Shown piece after piece: positions 8,433 through 17,219 of a stretch of 64,000 bases of DNA (position 1 is its first letter; each line of letters starts with the position of its first letter). The notes below the pieces were generated by a model. It worked only from the letters and a program-made list of their open reading frames with translations, did not search any database and was not told where the DNA came from. A program made the translations under genes and the position numbers. Source of the stretch: Rossellomorea sp. y25 (lineage in GTDB: Bacteria > Bacillota > Bacilli > Bacillales > Bacillaceae_B). The stretch lies in assembly GCF_038049935.1 (NCBI RefSeq), contig NZ_CP145886.1, positions 930,001 through 994,000 on the forward strand. The letters run 5' to 3'.

Positions 8433-9534
8433 AATACTACGAGGCTTCCGTTTGAAAATGATCTTATTGCTGGGTCTAAGCATGTTGTTGTCTGCTGCTA
8501 TTACATACCTATTCTTTAAAGTACTCCAAATGTATTATTATTCAAATGTGAATTATGGAGATTCATTAGGTTATTTTCGCATTATCATACGAAATATTGG
8601 AGACTTCAACGTCTTTTTACTAGTATTCATCCTGCTTTCGATTTTCTTCTTCTTTTTACTTACAAAACCCTACTCTGCCTATTTCAATGAGATTTCAAAG
8701 GGAATTCATTATCTCGCCCAGGGTGACTTCAAGCATCGGGTTCAAATCGTGTCGAATGATGAGTTTAGTGACCTTGCCGAGAGCATAAATCTCGCCAGTG
8801 AAAAATTGGAACAAGCTATCGAAAGAGGGGACTTCTCGGAAAGTAGTAAAGAGCAGTTAGTCGTCAATTTAGCTCATGATCTCCGTACACCCCTCACCTC
8901 CGTTTTAGGTTATTTGGATTTGATCCTTAAGGATGAGAATTTGACGAAAGAACAAGTCAGACATTTTTTAACGATTGCCTTTACGAAATCCCAGCGTTTA
9001 GAAAGACTGATTGATGAATTATTCGAAATAACGCGAATGAACTATGGCATATTGCCCATTCAAAAAAATCATCTAAATGTAAGTGATCTCCTTAATCAAT
9101 TAAAGGAGGAATTGTATCCTGTCTTCGAGAAGAATGATTTGATCGCTAGAGTGAATGTGACTCCGCAACTACCTGTTTTGGGTGATGGAGAGCTGTTGGC
9201 ACGCGTGTTTGAAAATCTTTTGACCAATTCGAATCGCTATGGTAACGATGGCCAGTTTGTGGATATTAATGGCTTTATTGATTCAGGGAAAGTGGTTATT
9301 CAGATTGTGAATTATGGAGATCCCATTCCTCAGAATGATCTGCCCCATCTCTTTGATATGTTCTATACCGGTGACAAAGCACGTACTCATCAAGGAGGCG
9401 GCACCGGGATCGGCCTCTTCATTGCCAAGAATATCGTGGAGCAGCATGATGGGACCATTACGGCCGAAAGCAGTATCATACGTACCATTTTTGAAGTGCG
9501 CTTGCCGCAGGATGGTGAAAGTCCGAATGAATGA
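8425..9534 (+). CDS. vanS: VanS-like sensor histidine kinase
   Basis: The 369-residue kinase has two membrane helices (about residues 10-33 and 62-84) bounding a short extracellular loop, a HAMP-like linker (YLAQGDFKHRVQIVSNDEFSDLAESIN), a HisKA domain with H151 in LVVNLAHDLRTPLTSVLGYL, and a HATPase domain with GGGTGIGLFIAKNIVEQHDG. The short sensor loop and domain order match VanS. Its start overlaps the end of vanR (ATGGGTAA), showing translational coupling. The signal is presumably envelope stress or a cell-wall antibiotic. Confidence 0.8.
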   Translation: MGKILRGFRLKMILLLGLSMLLSAAITYLFFKVLQMYYYSNVNYGDSLGYFRIIIRNIGDFNVFLLVFILLSIFFFFLLTKPYSAYFNEISKGIHYLAQGDFKHRVQIVSNDEFSDLAESINLASEKLEQAIERGDFSESSKEQLVVNLAHDLRTPLTSVLGYLDLILKDENLTKEQVRHFLTIAFTKSQRLERLIDELFEITRMNYGILPIQKNHLNVSDLLNQLKEELYPVFEKNDLIARVNVTPQLPVLGDGELLARVFENLLTNSNRYGNDGQFVDINGFIDSGKVVIQIVNYGDPIPQNDLPHLFDMFYTGDKARTHQGGGTGIGLFIAKNIVEQHDGTITAESSIIRTIFEVRLPQDGESPNE

Positions 9535-9590
9535 TTTAAGAAAAATTTAAAATTTACCCCACTCTTTATTTAAATAGTTTTCCCTACACT
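9535..9590 (+). promoter_or_regulatory. vanY-side promoter with putative VanR box
   Basis: A TTTAAGAAAAATTTAAAATT stretch starts at 9535, just after the kinase stop codon, and TACACTTATAAG begins at 9585. The TTAAG-to-TACACT distance is 49 bases, the same as before the response regulator gene. This supports a second, separately regulated promoter for the carboxypeptidase gene. Confidence 0.55.
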
Positions 9591-9624
9591 TATAAGCAAC
9601 TAAGAGTAAGGAGGAAACAGATAA

Positions 9625-10491
9625 ATGAAGAAGTGGGGCTTTTTATTATTATCCTGCCTAGGGTTAACGTTCGCCTATTTGGAACCTTTGTCTGAACCAG
9701 AAGTGAAAATTCAAAACCATGTTCAATCTGAAAATGGTATCGCAGAGGGTGGCATCCAAGAAATCGAAATGACAGAGGATCAAATCTATCAAGGAGATCT
9801 GCTTTTGGTCAACAGTGAATATCCTGTTCACCAGGAGAGCATTCGATCGGATATTGTCAATTTATCTGCAAACAATGAACTGGCACAAGGGTACGTGTTG
9901 TTAGGCAGTGACACTTATTTATCAGAGGAAATTGCACATGCGTTTTCAGAGATGGTTGCTGCTGCAAAAAAAGATGGGCTTCAACATTTCGCCATTACGA
10001 GCGGCTTTCGGGATTTTGATGAGCAAAGTGTGCTTTATCAAGATATGGGTTCTGACTATGCCTTGCCAGCAGGCTACAGTGAACACAATCTGGGCTTATC
10101 CCTTGATGCAGGATCTACTCAAATGAAGATGGCTAATGCACCAGAAGGAAAGTGGATAGAAAAGAACGCTTGGAAATACGGGTTCATCTTACGTTATCCA
10201 GAGAATAAAACGGACATAACAGGAATTGAATATGAACCGTGGCACATCCGCTATGTTGGTTTCCCCCATAGCGCAATTATGAAATCCAAGAATTTCGTAT
10301 TAGAAGAATATCTGGAATACCTAAAAGAAGAAAAAACATTTTCTGCTAGTGTAAATGGGGAAAAATATGAGATTTCTTATTATCCTGTTACTAAAAGTAC
10401 GACCATCCATGTGCCTGCCGATCTACGTTATGAGATTTCAGGTAACAATATCGATGGTGTGATTGTGACAGTGTTTCCTGATGCGGAATGA
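9625..10491 (+). CDS. vanY: VanY-like D-alanyl-D-alanine carboxypeptidase
   Basis: The 288-residue protein belongs to peptidase family M15B. An N-terminal hydrophobic segment (GFLLLSCLGLTFAYL) anchors or exports it. The zinc site is seen as SEHNLGLSLD (S-x-H-x-x-G-x-x-x-D) and EPWHIRY, with the TSGFRDFDEQ strand before them. Such enzymes remove the terminal D-Ala from peptidoglycan pentapeptides. About 75 residues past the fold form a small extra domain. It lies 90 bases after vanS with its own promoter, ribosome site AAGGAGGAAA and a VanR-like box. Confidence 0.85.
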   Translation: MKKWGFLLLSCLGLTFAYLEPLSEPEVKIQNHVQSENGIAEGGIQEIEMTEDQIYQGDLLLVNSEYPVHQESIRSDIVNLSANNELAQGYVLLGSDTYLSEEIAHAFSEMVAAAKKDGLQHFAITSGFRDFDEQSVLYQDMGSDYALPAGYSEHNLGLSLDAGSTQMKMANAPEGKWIEKNAWKYGFILRYPENKTDITGIEYEPWHIRYVGFPHSAIMKSKNFVLEEYLEYLKEEKTFSASVNGEKYEISYYPVTKSTTIHVPADLRYEISGNNIDGVIVTVFPDAE

Positions 10492-10524
10492 GACGAACGA
10501 ACTGAATGAAAGGCATGATGGTAC

Positions 10525-10652
10525 ATGGCTAAAAAAACAGCACTCGTTTTGACAATTCTTCTTTTCCTTTCATTTTTATAGTGCCCATCTTTGGGTTAAT
10601 GCGTGCTTTGGGAACTGTTGGCCTAGGTAGGTACATGAAGGATATGTTCTAA
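10525..10652 (+). pseudogene. Short membrane protein gene interrupted by a one-base shift
   Basis: MAKKTALVLTILLFLSF reads from the ATG at 10525 and stops at a TAG; shifting one base within the run of T near 10573 continues as IVPIFGLMRALGTVGLGRYMKDMF to a stop at 10650-10652. Together they make a coherent short protein with one membrane helix. It may be a real small gene with a sequencing error, a decayed gene, or less likely a slippery-site shift. GAAAGG lies upstream. Confidence 0.45.
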
Positions 10653-10719
10653 AAAAATAGAAATAGTAGTAACTTAATGAATATGCAGGATACATTCACA
10701 AAGAATAGAGGGATAACCT

Positions 10720-11325
10720 ATGAAAATTATTCGTGCTAGTGAATCAGAAAGTAATAGAAGAAATGAGATGAGTACAATCTTTGTAGACGGCTTCTATCAA
10801 TGGCTGAATTATTTTTCAAAGGATAAGGCTAAACTTTACAAGACATTTGCCCATATGTTTAATGAAGAGGTCTTTTATACGGCAGTAGTTGACGATCGTA
10901 TTGCGGCTATAGCGGCTTGCACTACAAGCAATATACCTTCTGTAAGACTGAAATATAGTGAATTTAGAAAGCACCTCGGCTTATTCATGGGGAGTATTGC
11001 TTATGTCATTCTCAAAAAAGAATTTGAGAAAGAGCAATATCCTTTTCAAATTTCTGAAAAGATGGGTGCAATAGAGTTTGTGGCAACGTCGGTAAAGTAT
11101 AGAGGAAAAGGTGTGGCAATTGAACTGCTAAAATCGATCATACATTCAACTTCATACGACGAATATGTCTTAGAGGTAGCAGATACCAACATAAGTGCTA
11201 TCCACCTTTATGAAAAACTGGGTTTTGCAGAGTTCATGCGTATACCTCAAAAGCACAGTGAAAAAAGTGGTGTTAATGATCTTGTCTATATGAAGCTTGT
11301 GAAAGTGAAAGAAGTGGGGGACTAA
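10720..11325 (+). CDS. GNAT family N-acetyltransferase
   Basis: The 201-residue protein carries a GNAT domain in its second half: AIEFVATSVKYRGKGVAIELLKSIIH holds the acetyl-CoA loop, followed by YVLEVADTNISAIHLYEKLGFAEFMR, the conserved end. The N-terminal 100 residues carry an insertion with a hydrophobic patch (FMGSIAYVILKK). The acceptor is unknown. The ATG follows AGAGGGAT. The gene stands alone after the van-like locus. Confidence 0.8.
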   Translation: MKIIRASESESNRRNEMSTIFVDGFYQWLNYFSKDKAKLYKTFAHMFNEEVFYTAVVDDRIAAIAACTTSNIPSVRLKYSEFRKHLGLFMGSIAYVILKKEFEKEQYPFQISEKMGAIEFVATSVKYRGKGVAIELLKSIIHSTSYDEYVLEVADTNISAIHLYEKLGFAEFMRIPQKHSEKSGVNDLVYMKLVKVKEVGD

Positions 11326-11462
11326 AGAGCTTATGGAATGACTGATTTTTGGAAAAACAGGTTAGTATAGTGAGCTCCAATAATCTAGAAGAAAAGATAT
11401 AGCATAACGGGTCCGGCTTAACATCATACTAGTAACAAAACCTTTAAACGGAGGATCATGTT

Positions 11463-11933
11463 GTGGAGAAAAAAATGTTAAGCGTACTCATTTCCTTATG
11501 CCTGATTTGCTTCCCATTCTTATTCAGGGGGGCTAGGATGAAGCAAAACTTAATTGTTTTCTTTTCAAAGGGAGTTCTGTCCACTCTAGTTGATACATAT
11601 GTTGTGTCGGAGAAACGTGTTGCCTATCCAATTCGTCCTTTTCCAGGAGTGTTTAAGACCAACATTGTTTTTGATATGTTGTTTTTTCCATTGTTGAGTG
11701 TGATCTGGGTTAGACAAACGTATAATGACGGGTTATGGAAGATCCTTTGGAAAAGTTTGACTTGGAGTGTTCCTATGAGTATAACTCAATGGTTTCTTGT
11801 GAAATACACAAAGTTAATCCAATGGAAAAAGTGGTCGCCATTTCATACCTTTGGTTCTGTAAGTTTCACATTATTTATCATCAGAGGGCTTGTATCCGTA
11901 GTTAAAAGATTGGATCAACCTAAGAGTACTTAA
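11463..11933 (+). CDS. CBO0543-like integral membrane protein
   Basis: The 156-residue protein has four to five hydrophobic helices, including LSVLISLCLICFPFLF, NIVFDMLFFPLLSVIWV and FTLFIIRGLVSVV. The pattern, with VSEKRVAYPIRPFPGVFKTNIVFD, matches the CBO0543 family of small membrane proteins common in spore formers; function is unknown. Start is a GTG at 11463 after CGGAGGATC. It is 30 bases before another membrane protein gene, and the two likely form an operon. Confidence 0.65.
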   Translation: MEKKMLSVLISLCLICFPFLFRGARMKQNLIVFFSKGVLSTLVDTYVVSEKRVAYPIRPFPGVFKTNIVFDMLFFPLLSVIWVRQTYNDGLWKILWKSLTWSVPMSITQWFLVKYTKLIQWKKWSPFHTFGSVSFTLFIIRGLVSVVKRLDQPKST

Positions 11934-11963
11934 TATTAAAACGTCAACTAAAGGTTTGGTCAT

Positions 11964-12425
11964 ATGAAAAAGACTCAAAAACTAGAAGTGGTGTTATGGA
12001 GCATAGCATTTCCGGGCTTTGGGCAGCTGTTGAATGGTCATGTCATAAAAGGATTCTTATTTATTTTATTAGAATTTATCATTAATAGCATGAGTACATT
12101 TAATCTGTCTATCATGTATAGCTTTCTTGGCAGAATTTCGGAAGCTGAAGAAGTGATTCACTACCAATGGATCATGTTTTATCCATGTGTTTACATGTAT
12201 GCGATGTATGATGCATACAAATTTTCAGATGGAGAAAATCCTCCGTTATCGTTTATTCCATTTGCCTTCGCTGCCTACTTTGTCACGGTTGGAATTATGT
12301 ATTCCCCCCAACCATTCCTCTCCGTTCACTTTGGTCCGATTTGGCTGCCGATGCTTGCGCTGATTCCGGGACTGGCGGCAGGGTTTATCATTCGGGCAAT
12401 TTTGTTGAGGTTTACCTCATTATAA
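11964..12425 (+). CDS. Multi-pass membrane protein, function unknown
   Basis: The 153-residue protein has about four hydrophobic segments. The opening AFPGFGQLLNGHVIKGFLFI, with its G-x-GQ-x-x-N/G turn, resembles the TM2-like and related small membrane families of Firmicutes, and the last part LALIPGLAAGFIIRAILL is also a helix. It follows the CBO0543-like gene by 30 bases. No catalytic feature is seen. A palindrome at 12426-12459 follows the stop but lacks a T tract. Confidence 0.6.
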   Translation: MKKTQKLEVVLWSIAFPGFGQLLNGHVIKGFLFILLEFIINSMSTFNLSIMYSFLGRISEAEEVIHYQWIMFYPCVYMYAMYDAYKFSDGENPPLSFIPFAFAAYFVTVGIMYSPQPFLSVHFGPIWLPMLALIPGLAAGFIIRAILLRFTSL

Positions 12426-12508
12426 ATATCCGGTGCCCAATTATGGGGTCACCGGATATCATCCTAGCAGAATAGAGATTCAAATGTACTTTTCTCAGGG
12501 GTGGGAAA

Positions 12509-14053
12509 TCAATGCATCATCATTTCATCAGCGATTTCCTCGCCGCTTAAGTCAGAAGGATAATAGGTTGGCCAGTTAACAACTTCCTCCAGCAACGCTT
12601 CCCGGTCTTCTCCCCAATACAAGTGATAGTGATGTGAATCGGTTGGGGCAATGCTGTGATCACTAAACTGGATGTAGTTTGGCATCTTTCCTTCCTCCTC
12701 ATCAGCAAGCTTGAAGATATAGCGCACTCCACGGTTTCCCTTCTCATAGGTTAGAATTTCGTACCCGTCATAGGTATAGTGTCCAGACGATTTTTTTCCA
12801 TCTTCATAGAAGGTGAACGTATCCCCATCAATCATGATGCGCTCGACGCCTGTTTTGTATCCGATTGTATAGTACTCTTTATACTCTTCGGCAGTCTTAT
12901 CTCCGTCTTCGGCTTTGTGAGCAAATACTTCATCGAGGGTACCATCCAGTAAATAAGGGTAAACGGACTGCCAGTCACCTTCCCAGTCAGATAGCTCACG
13001 ATCTTTCACTTGTTCATCTTCAAAGTAACCATCATAAATCTTCTGCGCTTCTTCATCTAATTTATGGCTATGGTCATGGTCGTGCTCTTCCGGTTCAATA
13101 GCAGGTGCATGTTCCAATGCTGTCTGCAACTGTGTCAGGTTATGTCTCATCAGTGTAAAATAGTCTTCATCCTTTTCAATATCTTCATCTGTCAGTACAG
13201 ACAGGTTATGAAGTCTGAGTGTTTCTGCACCTATTTCATCCCTTACGACTCCAGCTATTTTCGTCGTGATGTTCTGTTCAAAAAAGACATGCTTTAATCC
13301 ATATTCTTTAGCTGTCTCTACAATGGTCTGGAGTTCTTTCTGAGACGGTTCCTGTGTCGGGCTCAATCCGGAAACAGCAATCTGATGTACACCATACGCT
13401 TCTTCCCAATAGCCATAGGCGGCATGAGAGACGAGAAAGTGATTGCCTGGTGTTGCTTCCAGTTCAGTGGCAAACTCCTGATCAAGAGCTTCAAGGTCAG
13501 CCTTGAGTGTTTCAAAGTTTTCATTAAATAGTTTCTCTTCTTCAGGCTTCAATTCTACTAATACATTCTTAATGTTCTCTGCTAATTCAATGGAGCGGAT
13601 TGGATCCAGCCATACGTGAGGATCATGATCTCCGTGGTCATGATCCTCTTCATGATCGTGGTCATGGGCTCCTTCATTGAGCTCAATCCCTTCAGCTGCT
13701 TCAACGACCTTCACATCTTCAGCCTCTACAGCCTCAGTGATTTTTTCGGCGTACGCCTCCATCCCCGCGCCATTCATAATGAATGCATCTGCTTCAGCAA
13801 TGGCCATTACGTCTTTAGAAGTGGGCTCATAGGTATGAGAGTCCGATCCGGGAGGTAAAAGTGATTCAACTTCAGCTTCTTCACCAGCAATCCGTTCTGC
13901 AAAAAACTGAAGGGGATATACCGTAGTGAAAATTTTCACCGGTTCAGTTGAAGACGCTGCCTGTTCCGCACTGTTATTCTCATTTCCTTCTCCGCAACCA
14001 GCAAGAGAAAGAACAAATAATAAACTAAATAAAGCCACCCATTTTTTCCTCAT
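12509..14053 (-). CDS. adcA: Zinc-binding lipoprotein AdcA (ZnuA-ZinT fusion)
   Basis: The 514-residue protein captures extracellular zinc for an ABC importer. It starts with lipoprotein signal MRKKWVALFSLLFVLSLAGC. Residues about 38-325 form a ZnuA-type cluster A-9 domain with the His-rich loop AHDHDHEEDHDHGDHDPHVW. Residues about 335-514 form a ZinT domain (YDGYFEDEQVKDRELSDWEGDWQSVYPYL and DSHHYHLYWG). The fusion is the AdcA layout known from streptococci and Bacillus. The permease and ATPase genes are not adjacent. Two Zur boxes upstream indicate repression when zinc is plentiful. Confidence 0.92.
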   Translation of the reverse strand: MRKKWVALFSLLFVLSLAGCGEGNENNSAEQAASSTEPVKIFTTVYPLQFFAERIAGEEAEVESLLPPGSDSHTYEPTSKDVMAIAEADAFIMNGAGMEAYAEKITEAVEAEDVKVVEAAEGIELNEGAHDHDHEEDHDHGDHDPHVWLDPIRSIELAENIKNVLVELKPEEEKLFNENFETLKADLEALDQEFATELEATPGNHFLVSHAAYGYWEEAYGVHQIAVSGLSPTQEPSQKELQTIVETAKEYGLKHVFFEQNITTKIAGVVRDEIGAETLRLHNLSVLTDEDIEKDEDYFTLMRHNLTQLQTALEHAPAIEPEEHDHDHSHKLDEEAQKIYDGYFEDEQVKDRELSDWEGDWQSVYPYLLDGTLDEVFAHKAEDGDKTAEEYKEYYTIGYKTGVERIMIDGDTFTFYEDGKKSSGHYTYDGYEILTYEKGNRGVRYIFKLADEEEGKMPNYIQFSDHSIAPTDSHHYHLYWGEDREALLEEVVNWPTYYPSDLSGEEIADEMMMH

Positions 14054-14087
14054 ATGTATCCTCCTTATTATTTCTAAACATAATATA

Positions 14088-14125
14088 TCGTAATCGTTAC
14101 GATTTGTAAATAGTAATTGTTACGA
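14088..14125 (-). promoter_or_regulatory. Tandem Zur boxes upstream of adcA
   Basis: TCGTAATCGTTACGA at 14088-14102 is a perfect 6-3-6 inverted repeat matching the Bacillus Zur consensus core. TAGTAATTGTTACGA at 14111-14125 is a second box with one arm mismatch, centred 23 bases away. Together they should give tight zinc-dependent repression of adcA. Confidence 0.85.
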
Positions 14126-14188
14126 TTTATTAGTGGTAGTAGATAGTAATGATCGCTTTTTTCCGTAAGCTCAGATAATCGATTATGG

Positions 14189-14252
14189 GGCCATAACTTT
14201 CCACTGAATGGTCTCGAAGTTCCTAAAGATGGACAAAATGGTTGTTGAAAAT
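14189..14252. repeat. Possible weak third tract of about 20-bp phased repeats
   Basis: GG dinucleotides at 14189, 14210 and 14231 each open a 21-base block (GGTCTCGAAGTTCC is the clearest), resembling the blocks of the 20-bp arrays at 20090-20206 and 52887-53000. The match is loose. The rest of the 14126-14368 gap shows no gene. Confidence 0.25.
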
Positions 14253-14368
14253 TCTCCTAACTTTCAACATTTTTTTGCAGGGAGTCGTCATATTCGCCGA
14301 ATGTTTTTCATTGAAAATTCAAATACTTAGGTAATGGTAGATCAATCTTTAAAGGGTGGATTAATTGA

Positions 14369-15616
14369 ATGAACAATTGCAACGACAAGAAGATCAGTAA
14401 TTGGTGCGTGGTAAGTATGGCCTCGATTCCTTTGGTGATGACCTTGGGGAATTCCATGCTGATCCCTGTACTGCCCATTTTTGAAAAAGAGGTGGGGATC
14501 ACTTCTTTTCAAACGAGTATGATTATTACAAGTTACTCCATTGCTTCGATCTTTCTGATTCCGGTGGCTGGATATCTGTCGGATCGCTTCGGAAGGAAGG
14601 TGGTCATCCTCCCCAGTTTACTCATTGCGTTATTGGGGGGATTGGTTGCTGGGTTCGCTTCATGGAAAATGGATGATCCCTTTACTTGGATCATCATCGG
14701 CCGTGTTCTGCAGGGGATTGGGGCAGCTGGTGCGGCTCCGATTATTTTACCGCTGGTGGGTGATCTGTATAAAGATGATGATAAGAAAACGAGTTCCTGT
14801 CTTGGATTGATTGAAACATCCAACACATTCGGCAAAGTGTTAAGTCCCATAATGGGGGCGATGTTTGCCGCTTATTTATGGTATCTTCCTTTTTTCTCTA
14901 TTTCTGTTTTTAGTCTTATTTCAATTGTACTCGTCATCTTCTTCATTAAAGTTCCTAAGAAGAAAGAGAAGCCTGTCGCACTGAAAACATTCATCAAGAA
15001 TACAAAGAAGATTTTTAAACAGGAAGGGAAATGGATCTTTACTGTTTTTCTCGTAGGGATCTATATCATGCTGGTCTTGTTTGCCGTCTTGTTTTTCCTA
15101 TCTGATTCCCTGGAGAAAACACATGGACTGTATGGGGTGAAAAAAGGGTTTGTATTGGCCATTCCTTTACTGACTCTATGCATCGCTTCTTTTATTACAG
15201 GTAGAAAGATCAAAGGTGAGCTAAAGGTCATGAAGGTAATCATGACGGTGAGCTTGATTCTGATCAGTGTCAGTGTGTCATTGATAGGATTTGTCGACGA
15301 GCGATTGATTCTTCTTTTGTCTGTCTCAAGCTTCATGGGTCTCTCGATTGGTGCGTTGCTGCCTACAATGGATGCTCTGATTACCGAAAACATCGAGAAA
15401 GAGGAGCGGGGGACGATCTCTTCTTTCTACAGCTCATCCCGGTTCATCGGAGTGGCTGCCGGTCCCCCTCTGATGGCCTTGGTGATGAATTCTCTATTGA
15501 ATGAGAGTTTTATCGGCGCAGGTATCTTAGGAATTGGGATGTTTCTGAGTGTGCTGTTTTTTATTCAATCTGAAAAATCCCCCACTTCTACTACAAATCA
15601 AGGAGGGTCAACATGA
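14369..15616 (+). CDS. MFS drug/metabolite efflux transporter
   Basis: The 415-residue protein has twelve predicted membrane helices. Helix 1 ends in GNSMLIPVLPIFEKEVG, and the loop 2-3 signature is GYLSDRFGRKVVILPSLL, typical of the DHA1 drug:proton antiporters. The helix 5 region (GLIETSNTFGKVLSPIMGAMFA) also fits that group. The substrate cannot be told. The start ATG at 14369 has GGGTGG upstream. Its stop overlaps the start of the MBL-fold gene (ATGA-type overlap), so the two are co-translated. Confidence 0.85.
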   Translation: MNNCNDKKISNWCVVSMASIPLVMTLGNSMLIPVLPIFEKEVGITSFQTSMIITSYSIASIFLIPVAGYLSDRFGRKVVILPSLLIALLGGLVAGFASWKMDDPFTWIIIGRVLQGIGAAGAAPIILPLVGDLYKDDDKKTSSCLGLIETSNTFGKVLSPIMGAMFAAYLWYLPFFSISVFSLISIVLVIFFIKVPKKKEKPVALKTFIKNTKKIFKQEGKWIFTVFLVGIYIMLVLFAVLFFLSDSLEKTHGLYGVKKGFVLAIPLLTLCIASFITGRKIKGELKVMKVIMTVSLILISVSVSLIGFVDERLILLLSVSSFMGLSIGALLPTMDALITENIEKEERGTISSFYSSSRFIGVAAGPPLMALVMNSLLNESFIGAGILGIGMFLSVLFFIQSEKSPTSTTNQGGST

Positions 15617-16452
15617 AACCATTAGACAGTGATTTTTCTGACACACATCTCCCTTTCTTTAGTGTGAAAAGTGGGACTGGGAGGGAAGTAGGTAAAGATC
15701 TTTATTATTGGACCAATCAGATTGTGAATGTCTGTTTCTACGGAATTCCGGGAAGCAGGGAGTGGGTGTTGATTGATTGTGGGATGCCTCACTCTAAGCA
15801 GAAGATCATGGAAGCGGCGGAAGAGCGGTTTGGCCATAGGGGTAAACCGCAAGCCATTGTGTTGACTCATGGCCATTTTGACCATGTCGGGTCCCTGGAG
15901 CCGCTCTTAGAGGAATGGGACGTTCCAGTTTATGCCCATGAACGGGAAATCCCTTATCTTAACGGCGAAAGGAACTATCCGAAAGGGGATCCTACTGTGG
16001 ATGGCGGTTTGGTCAGTGAGTTGTCCCCATTTTATCCCCATCATGGAATCGATGTGTCCGATCGTCTTCACGTTCTTCCTGAAAGTGGTGAAGTCCCCTT
16101 TATGCAAGGATGGAAATGGGTTCATACACCTGGTCATACGCCAGGGCACATTTCCCTTTATAGGGAGTTGGATGGTGTATTAATCGTCGGGGACGCCTTT
16201 GTGACAGTGAAGCAGGAATCCCTGTACCGGGTTGTCCTTCAAACGAAAGAAATCAGCGGTCCGCCGAGGTATTTCACGATGGATTGGAAAGCGGCCAAAG
16301 AATCGGTCGCAACATTATCCAATTTGAATCCGAAAGTAGCTGTCACCGGACATGGAGAGGCGATGGCGGGGAAAGAGCTGGAAGGAGCTTTAAGAAAATT
16401 GGTTGAACAATTTGATGAGATCGCTTTACCGGCAAATCGGAAACGGCATTAA
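15613..16452 (+). CDS. MBL-fold metallohydrolase
   Basis: The 279-residue protein has the metallo-beta-lactamase fold metal motif HGHFDHVG, a second histidine in VHTPGHTPGHISLY, the bridging aspartate in LIVGDAFVT, and a last histidine in VTGHGEAM. It resembles the Bacillus YflN type and is unlikely to be a true beta-lactamase; a hydrolase acting on an ester or thioester is the family's usual role. It overlaps the upstream MFS transporter gene by 4 bases and has AAGGAGGGTC before the ATG, so the two may handle the same compound. Confidence 0.85.
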   Translation: MKPLDSDFSDTHLPFFSVKSGTGREVGKDLYYWTNQIVNVCFYGIPGSREWVLIDCGMPHSKQKIMEAAEERFGHRGKPQAIVLTHGHFDHVGSLEPLLEEWDVPVYAHEREIPYLNGERNYPKGDPTVDGGLVSELSPFYPHHGIDVSDRLHVLPESGEVPFMQGWKWVHTPGHTPGHISLYRELDGVLIVGDAFVTVKQESLYRVVLQTKEISGPPRYFTMDWKAAKESVATLSNLNPKVAVTGHGEAMAGKELEGALRKLVEQFDEIALPANRKRH

Positions 16453-16510
16453 CTTTTGGTTCGAATAATTTTATGCCTGTAGGGAAAATTAATCAGGCAC
16501 AAACCTTTTT

Positions 16511-16535
16511 CCCTCTTCACCTGAAGAGGGTTTTT
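16511..16535 (+). terminator. Rho-independent terminator
   Basis: CCCTCTTCA pairs with TGAAGAGGG within 16511-16530 and is followed by TTTTT. It ends the MFS-MBL operon. Confidence 0.8.
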
Positions 16536-16559
16536 AGCGATAGAAGGGACAGATGTTAA

Positions 16560-17183
16560 ATGGATTTGGATTGGATTTGGAAAGCCGTGCTTATCGTACT
16601 GGCAGGAACCTTATTATTAAGGGTGGCCGGCAGAAAGTCAATTTCCCAGATGACATTGGCACAGACGGTCATTATGATCGGAATCGGATCATTACTCATT
16701 CAACCGGTAGCCGGCAAGAATATCTGGACCACGATAGGTGTCGGGTTGACTCTTGTCCTTACCCTCATGGTAATGGAATATCTGCAGGTGAAATCCGATC
16801 GTGTCGAACAGTTTATCACCGGGAAATCCAAACTTCTTATGGAAAATGGCGTCATCAACGAAAAGAACTTTAAAAAGTTACGAATGACAGTCGATCAACT
16901 TGAAATGAAATTAAGACAGCAGGGAGTCAGTAAGCTTTCGGATGTGAAATGGGCGACACTTGAGCCGAATGGACAAGTCGGAGTGGAATTGATGCCCCAG
17001 GCAAAGCCGGTGACGATGAAAGATTTTGAAAAACTTCAGGCACAAGTACAGAGACTGATTAATATGCTCGATGTCCCACCTTCCACGACGAGGCCAGTCA
17101 GTCAGGAAGTGGGAGGGGAAGATATATTTAAAGAGATCAAACAGAACTCTTCCGTCAACACTCCCCCAAAACATCTTCAGTAG
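16560..17183 (+). CDS. DUF421 (YetF-type) membrane protein
   Basis: The 207-residue protein has an N-terminal membrane part (WIWKAVLIVLAGTLLLRVAG and IWTTIGVGLTLVLTLMVME) with the family motif GRKSISQMTLAQTVIMIGIGSLL, then the soluble DUF421 domain (KSKLLMENGVINEKNFKKLRMTVDQLEMKLRQQGVSKLSDVKWATLEPNGQVGVEL). The Bacillus relatives include YetF and YdfS; their function is unclear, with links to sporulation and the spore membrane. A charged tail of about 40 residues extends past the domain. Confidence 0.85.
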   Translation: MDLDWIWKAVLIVLAGTLLLRVAGRKSISQMTLAQTVIMIGIGSLLIQPVAGKNIWTTIGVGLTLVLTLMVMEYLQVKSDRVEQFITGKSKLLMENGVINEKNFKKLRMTVDQLEMKLRQQGVSKLSDVKWATLEPNGQVGVELMPQAKPVTMKDFEKLQAQVQRLINMLDVPPSTTRPVSQEVGGEDIFKEIKQNSSVNTPPKHLQ

Positions 17184-17219
17184 TAAGGAAATGGATAGAA
17201 TCTCGATTGGAGGACGTTT

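Noticed and set aside
7731..10491. Vancomycin resistance operon
   Set aside because: Only regulator, sensor and carboxypeptidase genes are present; the ligase, dehydrogenase and dipeptidase genes needed for resistance are missing.
12426..12459. Terminator between the membrane protein gene and adcA
   Set aside because: The palindrome (ATATCCGGTG with CACCGGATAT) is clear but has no T tract on either side, so I do not call it a terminator.
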